Assembly (NCBI RefSeq): GCF_039062465.1
Contig: NZ_JBCLNF010000011.1
Location: 1 to 34,093, forward strand
DNA: 34,093 nt
Source: Parolsenella sp958406235
Lineage (GTDB): Bacteria > Actinomycetota > Coriobacteriia > Coriobacteriales > Atopobiaceae
Direction: 5' to 3'
Below, piece by piece: positions 23,329 to 30,415 of the stretch; within the stretch, counting starts at the first letter, position 1; every line of letters begins with the position of its first letter. The position numbers were made by a program, and so were the translations under genes. The notes beneath the pieces were generated by a model. That model saw nothing but the letters and a program-made list of their open reading frames with translations. It had not been told where the DNA came from and made no database searches.

Positions 23329-24751
23329 CGACGTTGCCGCGAAGGCGCCTGCCCGCCACGTGGGCGTCTGCGAGACCATCCTGCGCGACGGCCAGCAGAG
23401 CCAGATAGCCACGCGCATGCCCCTCTCGGACATGCTCCCCGTGCTCTCGGACATGGATCGCGCGGGCTATCACGCCCTCGAGGTCTGGGGAGGGGCTACC
23501 TTCGACTCCTGCCTGCGCTTCTTGAACGAGGACCCGTGGGAGCGTCTCCGCGCCATTCGCGAGGCAGCGCCCAACAGCCGCCTGCAGATGCTGCTACGCG
23601 GCCAGAACCTCCTCGGCTACAAGAACTACGCGGACGACGTGGTGCGCGCCGTCGTGGCCAAGTCCGTCGAGAACGGCATCGACGTGGTGCGTGTGTTCGA
23701 CGCCCTCAACGACGTACGTAACCTCCGCACCTCGATCGAGGCCTGCCACGAGGCGGGCGGCGAGTGCCAGTGCGCCCTCTGCTACACCACGAGCCCGGTC
23801 CACACCGTGCCCTACTTCGTGGGCCTCGCCCGCGAGCTTGCCAAGATGGGCGCGAGCTCGCTGTGCATCAAGGACATGGCCGGTACCCTCACCCCGGCTG
23901 CGGCGTTCGAGCTCGTGAGCGGCATCAAGGCGGAGTGCGACCTTCCACTCGAGGTGCATACGCACGCGACTGCCGGTATCGCCGAGATGACGCTGCTGAA
24001 GGCCGTCGAGGCGGGCGCGGATGTCATCGACACCTGCCTGAGCCCGCTTTCCGGCGGCACGAGCCAGCCCACGACGGAGTCCATGGCGATCGCGCTTGGC
24101 GAGCTCGGCTATGACTGTGGGCTCGACCTCGACGCGCTCGCGCCCGCGGTGGAGAGCCTTAACGGCGTGCGCAACCGCTTCCGCGCGGAGGGCAAGCTCA
24201 ACCCCAAGGTCAAGGACACGAATCCCAAGGCCCTTGTCTATCAGGTTCCGGGCGGCATGCTCTCGAACCTCCTCTCCCAGCTGACCGAGCAGGGGCTCGA
24301 GAGTCGCTACGAGGATGTCCTGGCGGAGGTTCCCCGCGTGAGGGCGGACCTCGGCTATCCGCCGCTCGTGACGCCCCTCTCGCAGATGGTGGGCACGCAG
24401 GCCCTCATGAACGTCATCTCCGGCGAGCGCTACAAGCTCGTGCCCACGGAGATTCGCGACTACGTGCTTGGCCGCTATGGGGCAGCGCCCGCCGCGATCG
24501 ACCCCGACGTCGCCGCTAAGGTCCTCGTCGGCGCGCCCGAAGGCGCCGAGAAGATCACCTGCAGGCCCGCGGACCTCATCGAACCCGCGCTTCCGCGTCT
24601 GCGCGAGGAGATCTCGCAGTACGCGCGCTCCGAGGAGGACGTTCTCAGCTATGCGCTCTTTCCGAAGCAGGCGCGCGACTTCCTCGGCAGGAGGGAGGAC
24701 CCGTTCTACGACGTCCCCGTCCAGACGGTTGACGTCACGATCTCCGTCTAG
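23321..24751 (+). CDS. Biotin-dependent carboxyltransferase alpha subunit (OadA/PycB family)
   Basis: 476 residues. The N-terminal HMGL/DRE-TIM barrel has ETILRDGQQSQIATRM (metal-ligand Asp23), RGQNLLGY, CIKDMAGTL (Lys184) and EVHTHATAG (His213, His215), the residues that hold the metal and accept the carboxyl group in oxaloacetate decarboxylase alpha and pyruvate carboxylase. The C-terminal conserved carboxylase domain (about 300-476) is present. The protein lacks its own biotinyl domain, supplied by the separate carrier gene. In the first motif the usual DAHQS is DGQQS, so the His is replaced. Oxaloacetate is the most likely substrate. Translation starts at ATG 23321 after gggaggg, overlapping the previous gene by 8 nt. 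Confidence 0.92.
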   Translation: MTSDVAAKAPARHVGVCETILRDGQQSQIATRMPLSDMLPVLSDMDRAGYHALEVWGGATFDSCLRFLNEDPWERLRAIREAAPNSRLQMLLRGQNLLGYKNYADDVVRAVVAKSVENGIDVVRVFDALNDVRNLRTSIEACHEAGGECQCALCYTTSPVHTVPYFVGLARELAKMGASSLCIKDMAGTLTPAAAFELVSGIKAECDLPLEVHTHATAGIAEMTLLKAVEAGADVIDTCLSPLSGGTSQPTTESMAIALGELGYDCGLDLDALAPAVESLNGVRNRFRAEGKLNPKVKDTNPKALVYQVPGGMLSNLLSQLTEQGLESRYEDVLAEVPRVRADLGYPPLVTPLSQMVGTQALMNVISGERYKLVPTEIRDYVLGRYGAAPAAIDPDVAAKVLVGAPEGAEKITCRPADLIEPALPRLREEISQYARSEEDVLSYALFPKQARDFLGRREDPFYDVPVQTVDVTISV

Positions 24752-24849
24752 GGCGGTCCGGGAGTCTGGTGCTCCGGGTGCTGTGCCCCTTGCGACCTGC
24801 GCGTCTGGACCGCGCCCGGCGCTCCGGGTACGGAGGACCCCATTGGCGG

Positions 24850-24873
24850 TATCATTTCCGAGCTAACGTTAGC
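24850..24873 (+). promoter_or_regulatory. Candidate bioY promoter/operator: -10 box followed by a 12-bp palindrome
   Basis: TATCAT at 24850-24855 could be a -10 box. Seven bases downstream, over the expected start of transcription, is the perfect palindrome gctaacgttagc (24862-24873). A biotin-responsive repressor site (BirA or BioQ type) would be expected in front of bioY, but this palindrome does not match the BirA consensus I know, so its partner is open. Confidence 0.4.
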
Positions 24874-24921
24874 CGGTCGACGTTGCGGCGTCGGCCGGCA
24901 TTGCTATCAAGGGGGATGCTC

Positions 24922-25464
24922 ATGAATTCGAACCTCTCCACGCGGGAGATCACATTCTCCGCCGCGTGCGTGGCCCTGCTCGCCGTCTCTGCGTGGGTGA
25001 CGGTGCCGTTTGGGCCTGTGCCGTTCACGCTGCAGACGCTCGCGCTGGTGTTCGTGCTCGTCGCGATGCCCGGGCGCACGAGCATCCTTTCTGTGGGTAT
25101 GTACGTGCTCCTTGGCGGTGCTGGCGTGCCGCTGTTTTCCGGCATGCGCGGCGGCCTCGGCGTTCTGTTTGGCCCGACGGGCGGCTTCATCCTGGGATTC
25201 CTGCTCGCGGCAGTTCTGGCTGCCGTGCTACGCCGGCTGATGCCTTCGGGCGGTGTCGTGCGCGACGTCGCGACGGCGGTGCTCGCGATCGCGTGCTCCC
25301 ACGCGGTGGGCGTGTGCTGGCTCGCGACTGCGGGCGGCTATAGCCTCGCGGCTGCCTTCGCCGCGGGCTCTGCGCCGTTCATCGCGCTGGACGCGATCAA
25401 GGCCTGCGTGGGCGTGGGTCTCGCTAAGGCCGTGCGTGCCGCCGTCCCGAGCCTGACTGCGTAG
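24922..25464 (+). CDS. bioY: Biotin ECF transporter substrate-binding subunit BioY
   Basis: 180 residues with about six membrane segments. It shows the BioY-type sequence VPFGPVPFTLQTLALVFVLV, followed by YVLLGGAGVPLFSGMRGGLG and FGPTGGFILGF, characteristic of the S component that binds biotin in the membrane and is energised by the shared EcfAAT module. The ATG at 24922 is preferred over ATG 24916 because the ggggg ribosome site is six bases before it. It directly follows the biotin-dependent decarboxylase operon (170-bp gap), an obvious supply relationship. No ECF energising genes are in the window. Confidence 0.94.
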   Translation: MNSNLSTREITFSAACVALLAVSAWVTVPFGPVPFTLQTLALVFVLVAMPGRTSILSVGMYVLLGGAGVPLFSGMRGGLGVLFGPTGGFILGFLLAAVLAAVLRRLMPSGGVVRDVATAVLAIACSHAVGVCWLATAGGYSLAAAFAAGSAPFIALDAIKACVGVGLAKAVRAAVPSLTA

Positions 25465-25583
25465 CGCGTCGTCACTGGCGAGCCCGGGCGCGCAGCACGT
25501 CGCATCTGGCATGTCTCTCACCTGCGGTTATGCATAACTTGTGAAGGCATACTCGTTCTCTCGAAGAAATTTGAAATTAGTCC

Positions 25584-25612
25584 TTGCGCATATGCCTTTG
25601 CTCCCGTATAGT
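25584..25612 (+). promoter_or_regulatory. Promoter of the tRNA-Gln/tRNA-Glu unit
   Basis: TTGCGC (25584-25589) and TATAGT (25607-25612) are separated by exactly 17 bp. The predicted start of transcription, near 25619, is about 27 bp upstream of the tRNA-Gln 5' end. Confidence 0.7.
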
Positions 25613-25645
25613 TCTTCCTTGCGCGAAGGCGCTGCAGGCATTCAT

Positions 25646-25719
25646 TGGGATGTCGTCTAATGGCAGGACAGCGGATTCTGGTTCCGTCAATGGGGGTTCG
25701 ACTCCCTCCATCCCAGCCA
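25646..25719 (+). tRNA. tRNA-Gln, anticodon CTG
   Basis: 74 nt. Acceptor tgggatg (25646-25652) pairs with catccca (25709-25715). There is a D-arm gtc...gac and an anticodon stem gcgga/tccgt enclosing ttctggt, so anticodon CTG reads CAG. The T-arm ggggg/ccctc has loop ttcgact, the discriminator is G, and the 3' CCA is encoded. All arms fold. Confidence 0.95.
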
Positions 25720-25739
25720 TCGCCTGCGTTGCACCACAT

Positions 25740-25816
25740 GGCCCGTTCGTCTAGCGGTTCAGGACGCCGCCCTCTCAAGGCGGAGATCACCAGTTCGAAT
25801 CTGGTACGGGCTACCA
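25740..25816 (+). tRNA. tRNA-Glu, anticodon CTC
   Basis: 77 nt. Acceptor ggcccgt pairs with acgggct (one G-U). The anticodon stem ccgcc/ggcgg encloses ctctcaa, so anticodon CTC reads GAG. The T-loop is ttcgaat, and CCA is encoded at 25814-25816. It lies 20 bp after tRNA-Gln in the same transcript. Its 3' end faces the decayed integrase and is the likely attachment site of the island. Confidence 0.95.
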
Positions 25817-25824
25817 AGAATTGT

Positions 25825-25860
25825 GAGGTCAGAGGCAGTGCTTCTGGCCTCTTTTCTTTG
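25825..25860 (+). terminator. Intrinsic terminator of the tRNA unit
   Basis: 12-bp stem with two G-U pairs (25825-25836 with 25840-25851), a 3-nt loop and a following ttttctttg, nine bases after the tRNA-Glu CCA. Confidence 0.8.
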
Positions 25861-25920
25861 CTTGGGCAGCTCTCCACCTCCTACAGAAGACAATCTAAAG
25901 ACAATGGGAAGAACAACTGC

Positions 25921-26838
25921 TTAGGCCGTGAGTTCCAGTGCTTCGTCCTTCTCTTGGCCTAGGGAGAACAGGGTGCCTATGAGCTCCGCTGCCTTTCTGT
26001 CGTTCTCGGGCAGGGCATGGGCGTACTGGTTCATGGTGAGGGTGGCCGATGCGTGGCCGAGCCGACCTTGGGCCGTCTTGATGTCCACGCCGTTTGCGAT
26101 GAGCTGAGAGGCTTGCGTGTGACGAAGCTCGAGGAACTTGAGGTGCGGAAAGCCGCTCTTCTCTGCGAAGCCTCGCCACCAGCGGGAGAAGTTCGTGGGA
26201 TTGACGAATTCGCCCTTGTCCGAGCAGCAGACCGGGGTGGAGCCCGATTGCACGACGCAGATCTTGTCGAGTTCGGACGCCTGGTAGTCCTTTCACGACC
26301 TCAGGTGCTCCACGGTTTCTCCATCGATGTTGAGGACGCGCTTGCCAGCCTCGCTCTTGGGGTCTTTGGCCTCGCCGTAGACCGTGACTGACTTCTCGAC
26401 TTGGATGGTTGCGCCTTCCAAGTCGATGTGGTCCCAAGTGAGCGCCAGAACCTCCCCTCGGCGCATGCCCGTGGCAAGGCCGATGCGCGCTGCGATGACG
26501 TTGCCGATGGCCGAGAGGCTGCGAAGGTAACAGCGCTCAGAAGTGTCCTTGCGGGCGGCCTGCCTGCGCTCGATGTCGTCGCGCTTGGCGTAGGCGGCGT
26601 GCTCGGCCGCATCGATGCTTGCGATGAGCTTACGGGCCTCTCTCGCGCTGAGGGAGCGGCGGTCCACTGCATCAACCTTGGGGGCATTGACCTTGTCTGC
26701 CGGGTTGCGCAGGATGAGGTCGTAGTCCATGGCTTTGTTGAGAATCTGCTTGAGGAGCTTGTGAATCATGTTCATGGCGGCGCCCGAGCACTTGCCGCTC
26801 TTCTCGAGCTTCTCCACGCGCAGGAGCGTGTAGAGGCA
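25921..26838 (-). pseudogene. Tyrosine recombinase (phage/ICE-type integrase), N-terminally truncated and interrupted by a nonsense codon
   Basis: Read on the minus strand, the frame from just after a TAA (26839-26841) gives CLYTLLRVEKLEKSGKCSG, then the start of the catalytic domain with LATGMRRGEVLALTWDHIDL (catalytic Arg). It is stopped by an in-frame TGA at 26293-26295. The same frame continues KDYQASELDK and ends with LRHTQASQLIANGVDIKTAQGRLGHASATLTMNQYAH, holding the His-x-x-Arg/Tyr-type motifs, to TAG 25921. A Trp codon is expected at the TGA (LRSWKDYQ), so a single G-to-A change explains it. The arm-binding and SAM-like N-terminal domains are absent. Position next to the tRNA-Glu 3' end indicates an island integrase that is now inactive. 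Confidence 0.87.
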
Positions 26839-27292
26839 TTATCTCACGGCATAGGCGCTCTGGGTAGGTCTGGCGTCGTTGCGGCTCGTGTTTGAGCCTG
26901 AGCGATGCTTGCGGCGCGGGCGGGTGGTGCCGTTGCCGCGAGGGCTCAGCCGCCCGGGGACCGGGGGACGGACGGGCTTGGCGCGACCGAGCCGGCGGAA
27001 GCGCCCGGAGCGCACGCGGCCACGACGCGAACGACCCCCGACGAGCAGCGCCGAGCCCGGCCGGCCCCCGGCCGCGGGGCGGCTGAAAAGTTGAAACGCT
27101 GGCGAGCGTGGGGCGGATGTGCGGGAGCTCGTTAGGCTTATCGAGGTATTACACCGGACGGCCAAAAGTAGAGATTCATTTTTTGTCCCCGCTTTGTTGT
27201 AGGATTCCTCGCAGCTAATTGGCCATGTCGCATTGCTAATTAGCATGGTAAAATTGCACCGTTTGTATTGCATTACGGTTCAGGAGCAAGCC
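26839..27292. other. Very G+C-rich block followed by an A/T-rich regulator upstream region; no confident gene
   Basis: From about 26870 to 27130 the sequence is extremely G+C-rich, with ORFs open in several frames and no recognisable protein. It begins exactly where the integrase N-terminus should be. From 27130 to 27292 it becomes A/T-rich and contains the control region of the small regulator gene: the palindrome gctaattagc at 27235-27244 and a gctaatt half-site at 27214-27220, 21 bp apart. Confidence 0.5.
27214..27253 (+). promoter_or_regulatory. Candidate operator/promoter of the ribbon-helix-helix gene
   Basis: Two copies of gctaatt start 21 bp apart (27214 and 27235). The second is part of the perfect palindrome gctaattagc (27235-27244). 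TAAAAT at 27248-27253 right after it could be the -10 box. Small RHH proteins bind such short tandem or palindromic sites, so autoregulation is plausible. Confidence 0.45.
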
Positions 27293-27496
27293 ATGAATTT
27301 TGTAGAGCTCGAAGAGCAAGGTGCTTCCTCGAATGATAAGCGCTCCTATTTGACTGGTGGCGATACTACGGCGATTACGATTCGGATTCCTAACAACCTT
27401 AAAAGTGCTGTTGCCGAAAAAGCCTCTCTACGAGGCCTTAGTTTCAGCGCGTATGTACGCACATGTCTCATAGACGCGCTGCTTGATGAAGAGTAG
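27293..27496 (+). CDS. Small ribbon-helix-helix (Arc/CopG-like) protein, probable R-M controller
   Basis: 67 residues from ATG 27293, chosen because aggag lies six bases upstream; an in-frame ATG at 27233 sits within the palindrome. The C-terminal 45 residues show the RHH pattern: strand TTAITIRIPNNL, helix KSAVAEKASLRGL, turn and helix SFSAYVRTCLIDALL. N-terminal 20 residues are polar. Proteins of this type bind DNA as dimers and often repress their own operon. It lies 39 bp ahead of the methyltransferase of the LlaJI-type locus and is probably its controller, a role played by C proteins in other R-M systems. An antitoxin role is an alternative, but no toxin follows. Confidence 0.65.
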   Translation: MNFVELEEQGASSNDKRSYLTGGDTTAITIRIPNNLKSAVAEKASLRGLSFSAYVRTCLIDALLDEE

Positions 27497-27535
27497 CCAC
27501 CACTGACGACCGCTTGATTTGAATGGAGTATTCGG

Positions 27536-28783
27536 TTGCCTGATACACAGAACAACAATCTGAAAGTCAACTCGTTCTTTGCGGGTATTGGTGGCTTTGA
27601 CCTTGGCTTCGAGCACCAGGGTTTCAGCAACTCTTTCATTTGCGAGAACAATGCCTTTTGCAACGACGTTCTGGCCGCGCATTGGCCAGACGCCATCAAG
27701 GCCGGCGACATCAACGAAGTTGACCCGAACGAGATTCCCCAAGCGGATGTTTGGTGTGGGGGCTTTCCTTGCCAGGACATATCTGTTGCTCGTGGCTCGC
27801 TTTCGCGGCTTGGTCTTAAGGGTAGCCGTTCCGGGCTCTTCTATAGGTTTGCCGAGCTGATCGGCGAGCGAAAGCCCGAGGCTGTGCTCATAGAGAACGT
27901 CGCAGGCCTCTTCAACTCCAACAACGGCAACGACTTCGGCGTCATCCTCTCCACCCTCAACGACCTCGGCTATGCCGTTGCGTGGAGGCAGCTCAACAGC
28001 CGGTACTTTGGCGTCCCGCAGTCGCGCCCCCGCGTTTACCTCTGCTGCTGGAAGGGCTCTCCGAGCAAGGCGCTTGACTCGCTTTTCGAGAATGAGCTCC
28101 CCGGAAAGCAGCCGGGCGTCCGCTCGTCGTTCATCACCGAGTCAACGCCGAAAGGCAAGTACCCCCGTGTTGCCGAGATGGGCTATTGCCTCGCCGCGAC
28201 CTCGGGGAGGCATACCGGCACCGATTGGAGCAGGACCTACGTCACCTGCGAGAACGGCGTACGGAGGCTTACGCCCATCGAGTGTGAGCGCCTGCAGGGC
28301 TTCCCCGATAACTGGACGAACATCGACGGGGACACCGAGGATTCGGACTCCTTGCGCTACGCGGCCATCGGCAACGCCGTCTCCGTTCCGGTCATAGAGT
28401 GGATCGCTGGCAGGATCAAGGCGGTCCTTAAGGGCGCTTCCGAAGAGCGAGAGAACCCCGTCGAAGGCTTCGGGTCCTTCGCCAATTCCCCCTGGGTCGA
28501 GTTGCCCGACATTGAGGCCGAGCACGAAAAGCTCGTGTGGCCCAAGTCCGGTTTGATGTGGGACGGGAGATTCCTCGGCGCGGCCCACAGGGAGTCCCCC
28601 TGCAAGCCGAAGTCTGCGACGCTTTACCAAATCGTCGAGAAGCACGAGGTCAAGCAGAGGTATTACCTCACGCCCAACGCGGCCGAGGGGATACTCAGGA
28701 GGGTTGACAGCAACCAGAGGCAGCTGTTTGCCCCGCTGCGCGAGGGCTTGGAAGTATTGTCCGGCAGGAAGGCTAGGTCATGA
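27536..28783 (+). CDS. DNA (cytosine-5) methyltransferase 1 of LlaJI-type R-M system
   Basis: 415 residues starting at TTG 27536 (ggag about 8 bases upstream; no in-frame ATG nearby fits). Motif I is FFAGIGG (14-20), motif IV GGFPCQ with Cys79, motif VI ENV (120-122), motif VIII QSRPRVY, and motif X IGNAVSVPVIEWIAGRI. A C-terminal extension of about 100 residues follows motif X (SATLYQIVEKHEVKQRYYLT and onwards), of a kind seen in phage-like methyltransferases. LlaJI-type systems use two C5 methyltransferases, one for each strand of an asymmetric site; the partner is at 32486. The stop overlaps the ATG of the McrB-like gene (ATGA), so expression is coupled. Confidence 0.92.
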   Translation: MPDTQNNNLKVNSFFAGIGGFDLGFEHQGFSNSFICENNAFCNDVLAAHWPDAIKAGDINEVDPNEIPQADVWCGGFPCQDISVARGSLSRLGLKGSRSGLFYRFAELIGERKPEAVLIENVAGLFNSNNGNDFGVILSTLNDLGYAVAWRQLNSRYFGVPQSRPRVYLCCWKGSPSKALDSLFENELPGKQPGVRSSFITESTPKGKYPRVAEMGYCLAATSGRHTGTDWSRTYVTCENGVRRLTPIECERLQGFPDNWTNIDGDTEDSDSLRYAAIGNAVSVPVIEWIAGRIKAVLKGASEERENPVEGFGSFANSPWVELPDIEAEHEKLVWPKSGLMWDGRFLGAAHRESPCKPKSATLYQIVEKHEVKQRYYLTPNAAEGILRRVDSNQRQLFAPLREGLEVLSGRKARS

Positions 28784-30411
28784 TGGATGCTCCAAAGTTC
28801 GTCACGATGCGTCTGGGCAAAGACAGCGTCGATGACATAAAGAAGATTGATGCCTGCGTCGCTGGCATTCAAGAGGAGCCGCTTTCGCTGACCGTAGTCT
28901 GCAAGCAGGTTCCGAGGACGCTCGCGGCCGGTACCTACGCCCTGCTTTGGCTTGGCTCCGACAACTCGAAGGGCATGAGGACTGAGTGGAAGCAAGGTTT
29001 TCGCGCCGTCGCAAGAATCGAGGCCGTTGAGCTCGGAGACAAGCACAACGATGACTCAAAGACCACTGTTTCCATAGGCTATGTCTTTCCGAAGTCTATG
29101 GACAAGAACGACCTCTTGGAGGCGTATTCCGACGCCTACATCCACTTCTCCGAGATGCCTTTGGTCGGGTTGAGCGACTATGCGAACCAGACCATACGAG
29201 AGGTCGAGTACGGCGTCCGAAGCGATATGGGGGCGCTGCTCTCGGCGTGCGGGATGGCTTCGGCGACCTCTCTTGCCGACCTGTTCGTCGTCTACCCTGA
29301 CTTGAGCGCCCTGGTGAAGCAGAGCACATTCCCGGCAGCGAAGAGGCTCTTGGTCACTGCTGACATTCACGAACCGCGCAACCTCATCTACTTCGGTGCG
29401 CCCGGTACGGGCAAGTCCCATGACCTCGACGCGCTCGCCAAGATGCATTTCGACGCGGCGCACACCCGTCGCGTGACCTTCCACCCGGACTACAGCTACG
29501 CTTCATTTGTTGGTTGCTACAAGCCCACTATGCGCTATCCCGAGCAACGTGATGACGAATCGCTGTTGGATACCGTGGGAAAGCCCTATATCTCGTACGA
29601 GTTCGTTCCCGGCCCTCTTGTGCGCAGCTATGTCGAGGCAATGACGCACCCAGATGAAAGCTATGTGCTCGTGATCGAGGAGATTAACCGCGCGAATCCA
29701 GCCGCCGTTTTCGGTGACGTTTTCCAGCTGCTTGACCGTGGTGACGATGGCGCGAGCGAGTACCCCGTGTCGGTCTCCGAGGATTTGGGCGGGTACCTTT
29801 ATCTGAAGTTCGAGCACGCCAATGGGGGCTGGCAGGGCTGCCCCGAGGAGGTCTCTGGGCTTTACACCGCTCAAGAGCACCGCGCACGCCGCGTCGGCTC
29901 CATGGCCCTGCCGCCCAATCTCTACCTCTGGGCCACGATGAACAGCGCCGACCAAGGCGTGTTCCCGATGGACACGGCCTTCAAGCGGCGCTGGGAGTTC
30001 CGCTACATGGGCATCGACGCGGGCGAGGACGTCATCGCTGGTAAGGTCGTGCGCCTCGGCGCCGAACGCGAGCCGGTGCTGTGGAACGACCTGCGCAAGG
30101 CCGTGAACGGCCTGCTCGTGAAGGCGGGCGTGAACGAGGACAAGCTCATGGGGCCGTTCTTCCTGCGCCCCTCCGTGCTCGACGACGACGCGGCCTTCGC
30201 GGAGGCGTTCAAGAGCAAGGTGCTGCTCTACCTCTTCGAGGACGCGGCCAAGATGCGCCGGGGCAAGGTGTTCTCCGACAAGGCGGGCGCCACCTACTCC
30301 GAGATCTGCGCGAGCTTCGACGAGGTCGGCGACGCTGTTTTCGCCATGGTGCCCGTAGCCAGGGTTGCCGAGGGCGTCACCGACGGCGCCGACGAGGGCA
30401 AGGAGGTGTAA
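28780..30411 (+). CDS. McrB-like AAA+ GTPase/ATPase subunit (LlaJI R1 type)
   Basis: 543 residues. Residues 1-195 are an N-terminal domain I cannot assign; in this family that position holds the DNA-recognition domain. The AAA+ motor follows with Walker A GAPGTGKS (206-213), the McrB-typical FHPDYSYASFVGCYKP (234-249), Walker B VLVIEEINRANP (296-307), the signature-like MNSADQGV (387-394, compare MNTAD in McrB) and the arginine-finger region FKRRWEF (401-407). Such proteins translocate DNA using NTP hydrolysis and need a separate nuclease, here the next gene. The ATG overlaps the upstream stop by 4 nt. G+C rises sharply in the last third, hinting at a mosaic gene. Confidence 0.9.
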   Translation: MMDAPKFVTMRLGKDSVDDIKKIDACVAGIQEEPLSLTVVCKQVPRTLAAGTYALLWLGSDNSKGMRTEWKQGFRAVARIEAVELGDKHNDDSKTTVSIGYVFPKSMDKNDLLEAYSDAYIHFSEMPLVGLSDYANQTIREVEYGVRSDMGALLSACGMASATSLADLFVVYPDLSALVKQSTFPAAKRLLVTADIHEPRNLIYFGAPGTGKSHDLDALAKMHFDAAHTRRVTFHPDYSYASFVGCYKPTMRYPEQRDDESLLDTVGKPYISYEFVPGPLVRSYVEAMTHPDESYVLVIEEINRANPAAVFGDVFQLLDRGDDGASEYPVSVSEDLGGYLYLKFEHANGGWQGCPEEVSGLYTAQEHRARRVGSMALPPNLYLWATMNSADQGVFPMDTAFKRRWEFRYMGIDAGEDVIAGKVVRLGAEREPVLWNDLRKAVNGLLVKAGVNEDKLMGPFFLRPSVLDDDAAFAEAFKSKVLLYLFEDAAKMRRGKVFSDKAGATYSEICASFDEVGDAVFAMVPVARVAEGVTDGADEGKEV

Positions 30412-30415
30412 GGCC

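Noticed and set aside
26839..27273. 144-codon minus-strand ORF over the G+C-rich block
   Set aside because: Arg/Pro/Gly-rich low-complexity product; several frames are open at once, as expected from composition alone.
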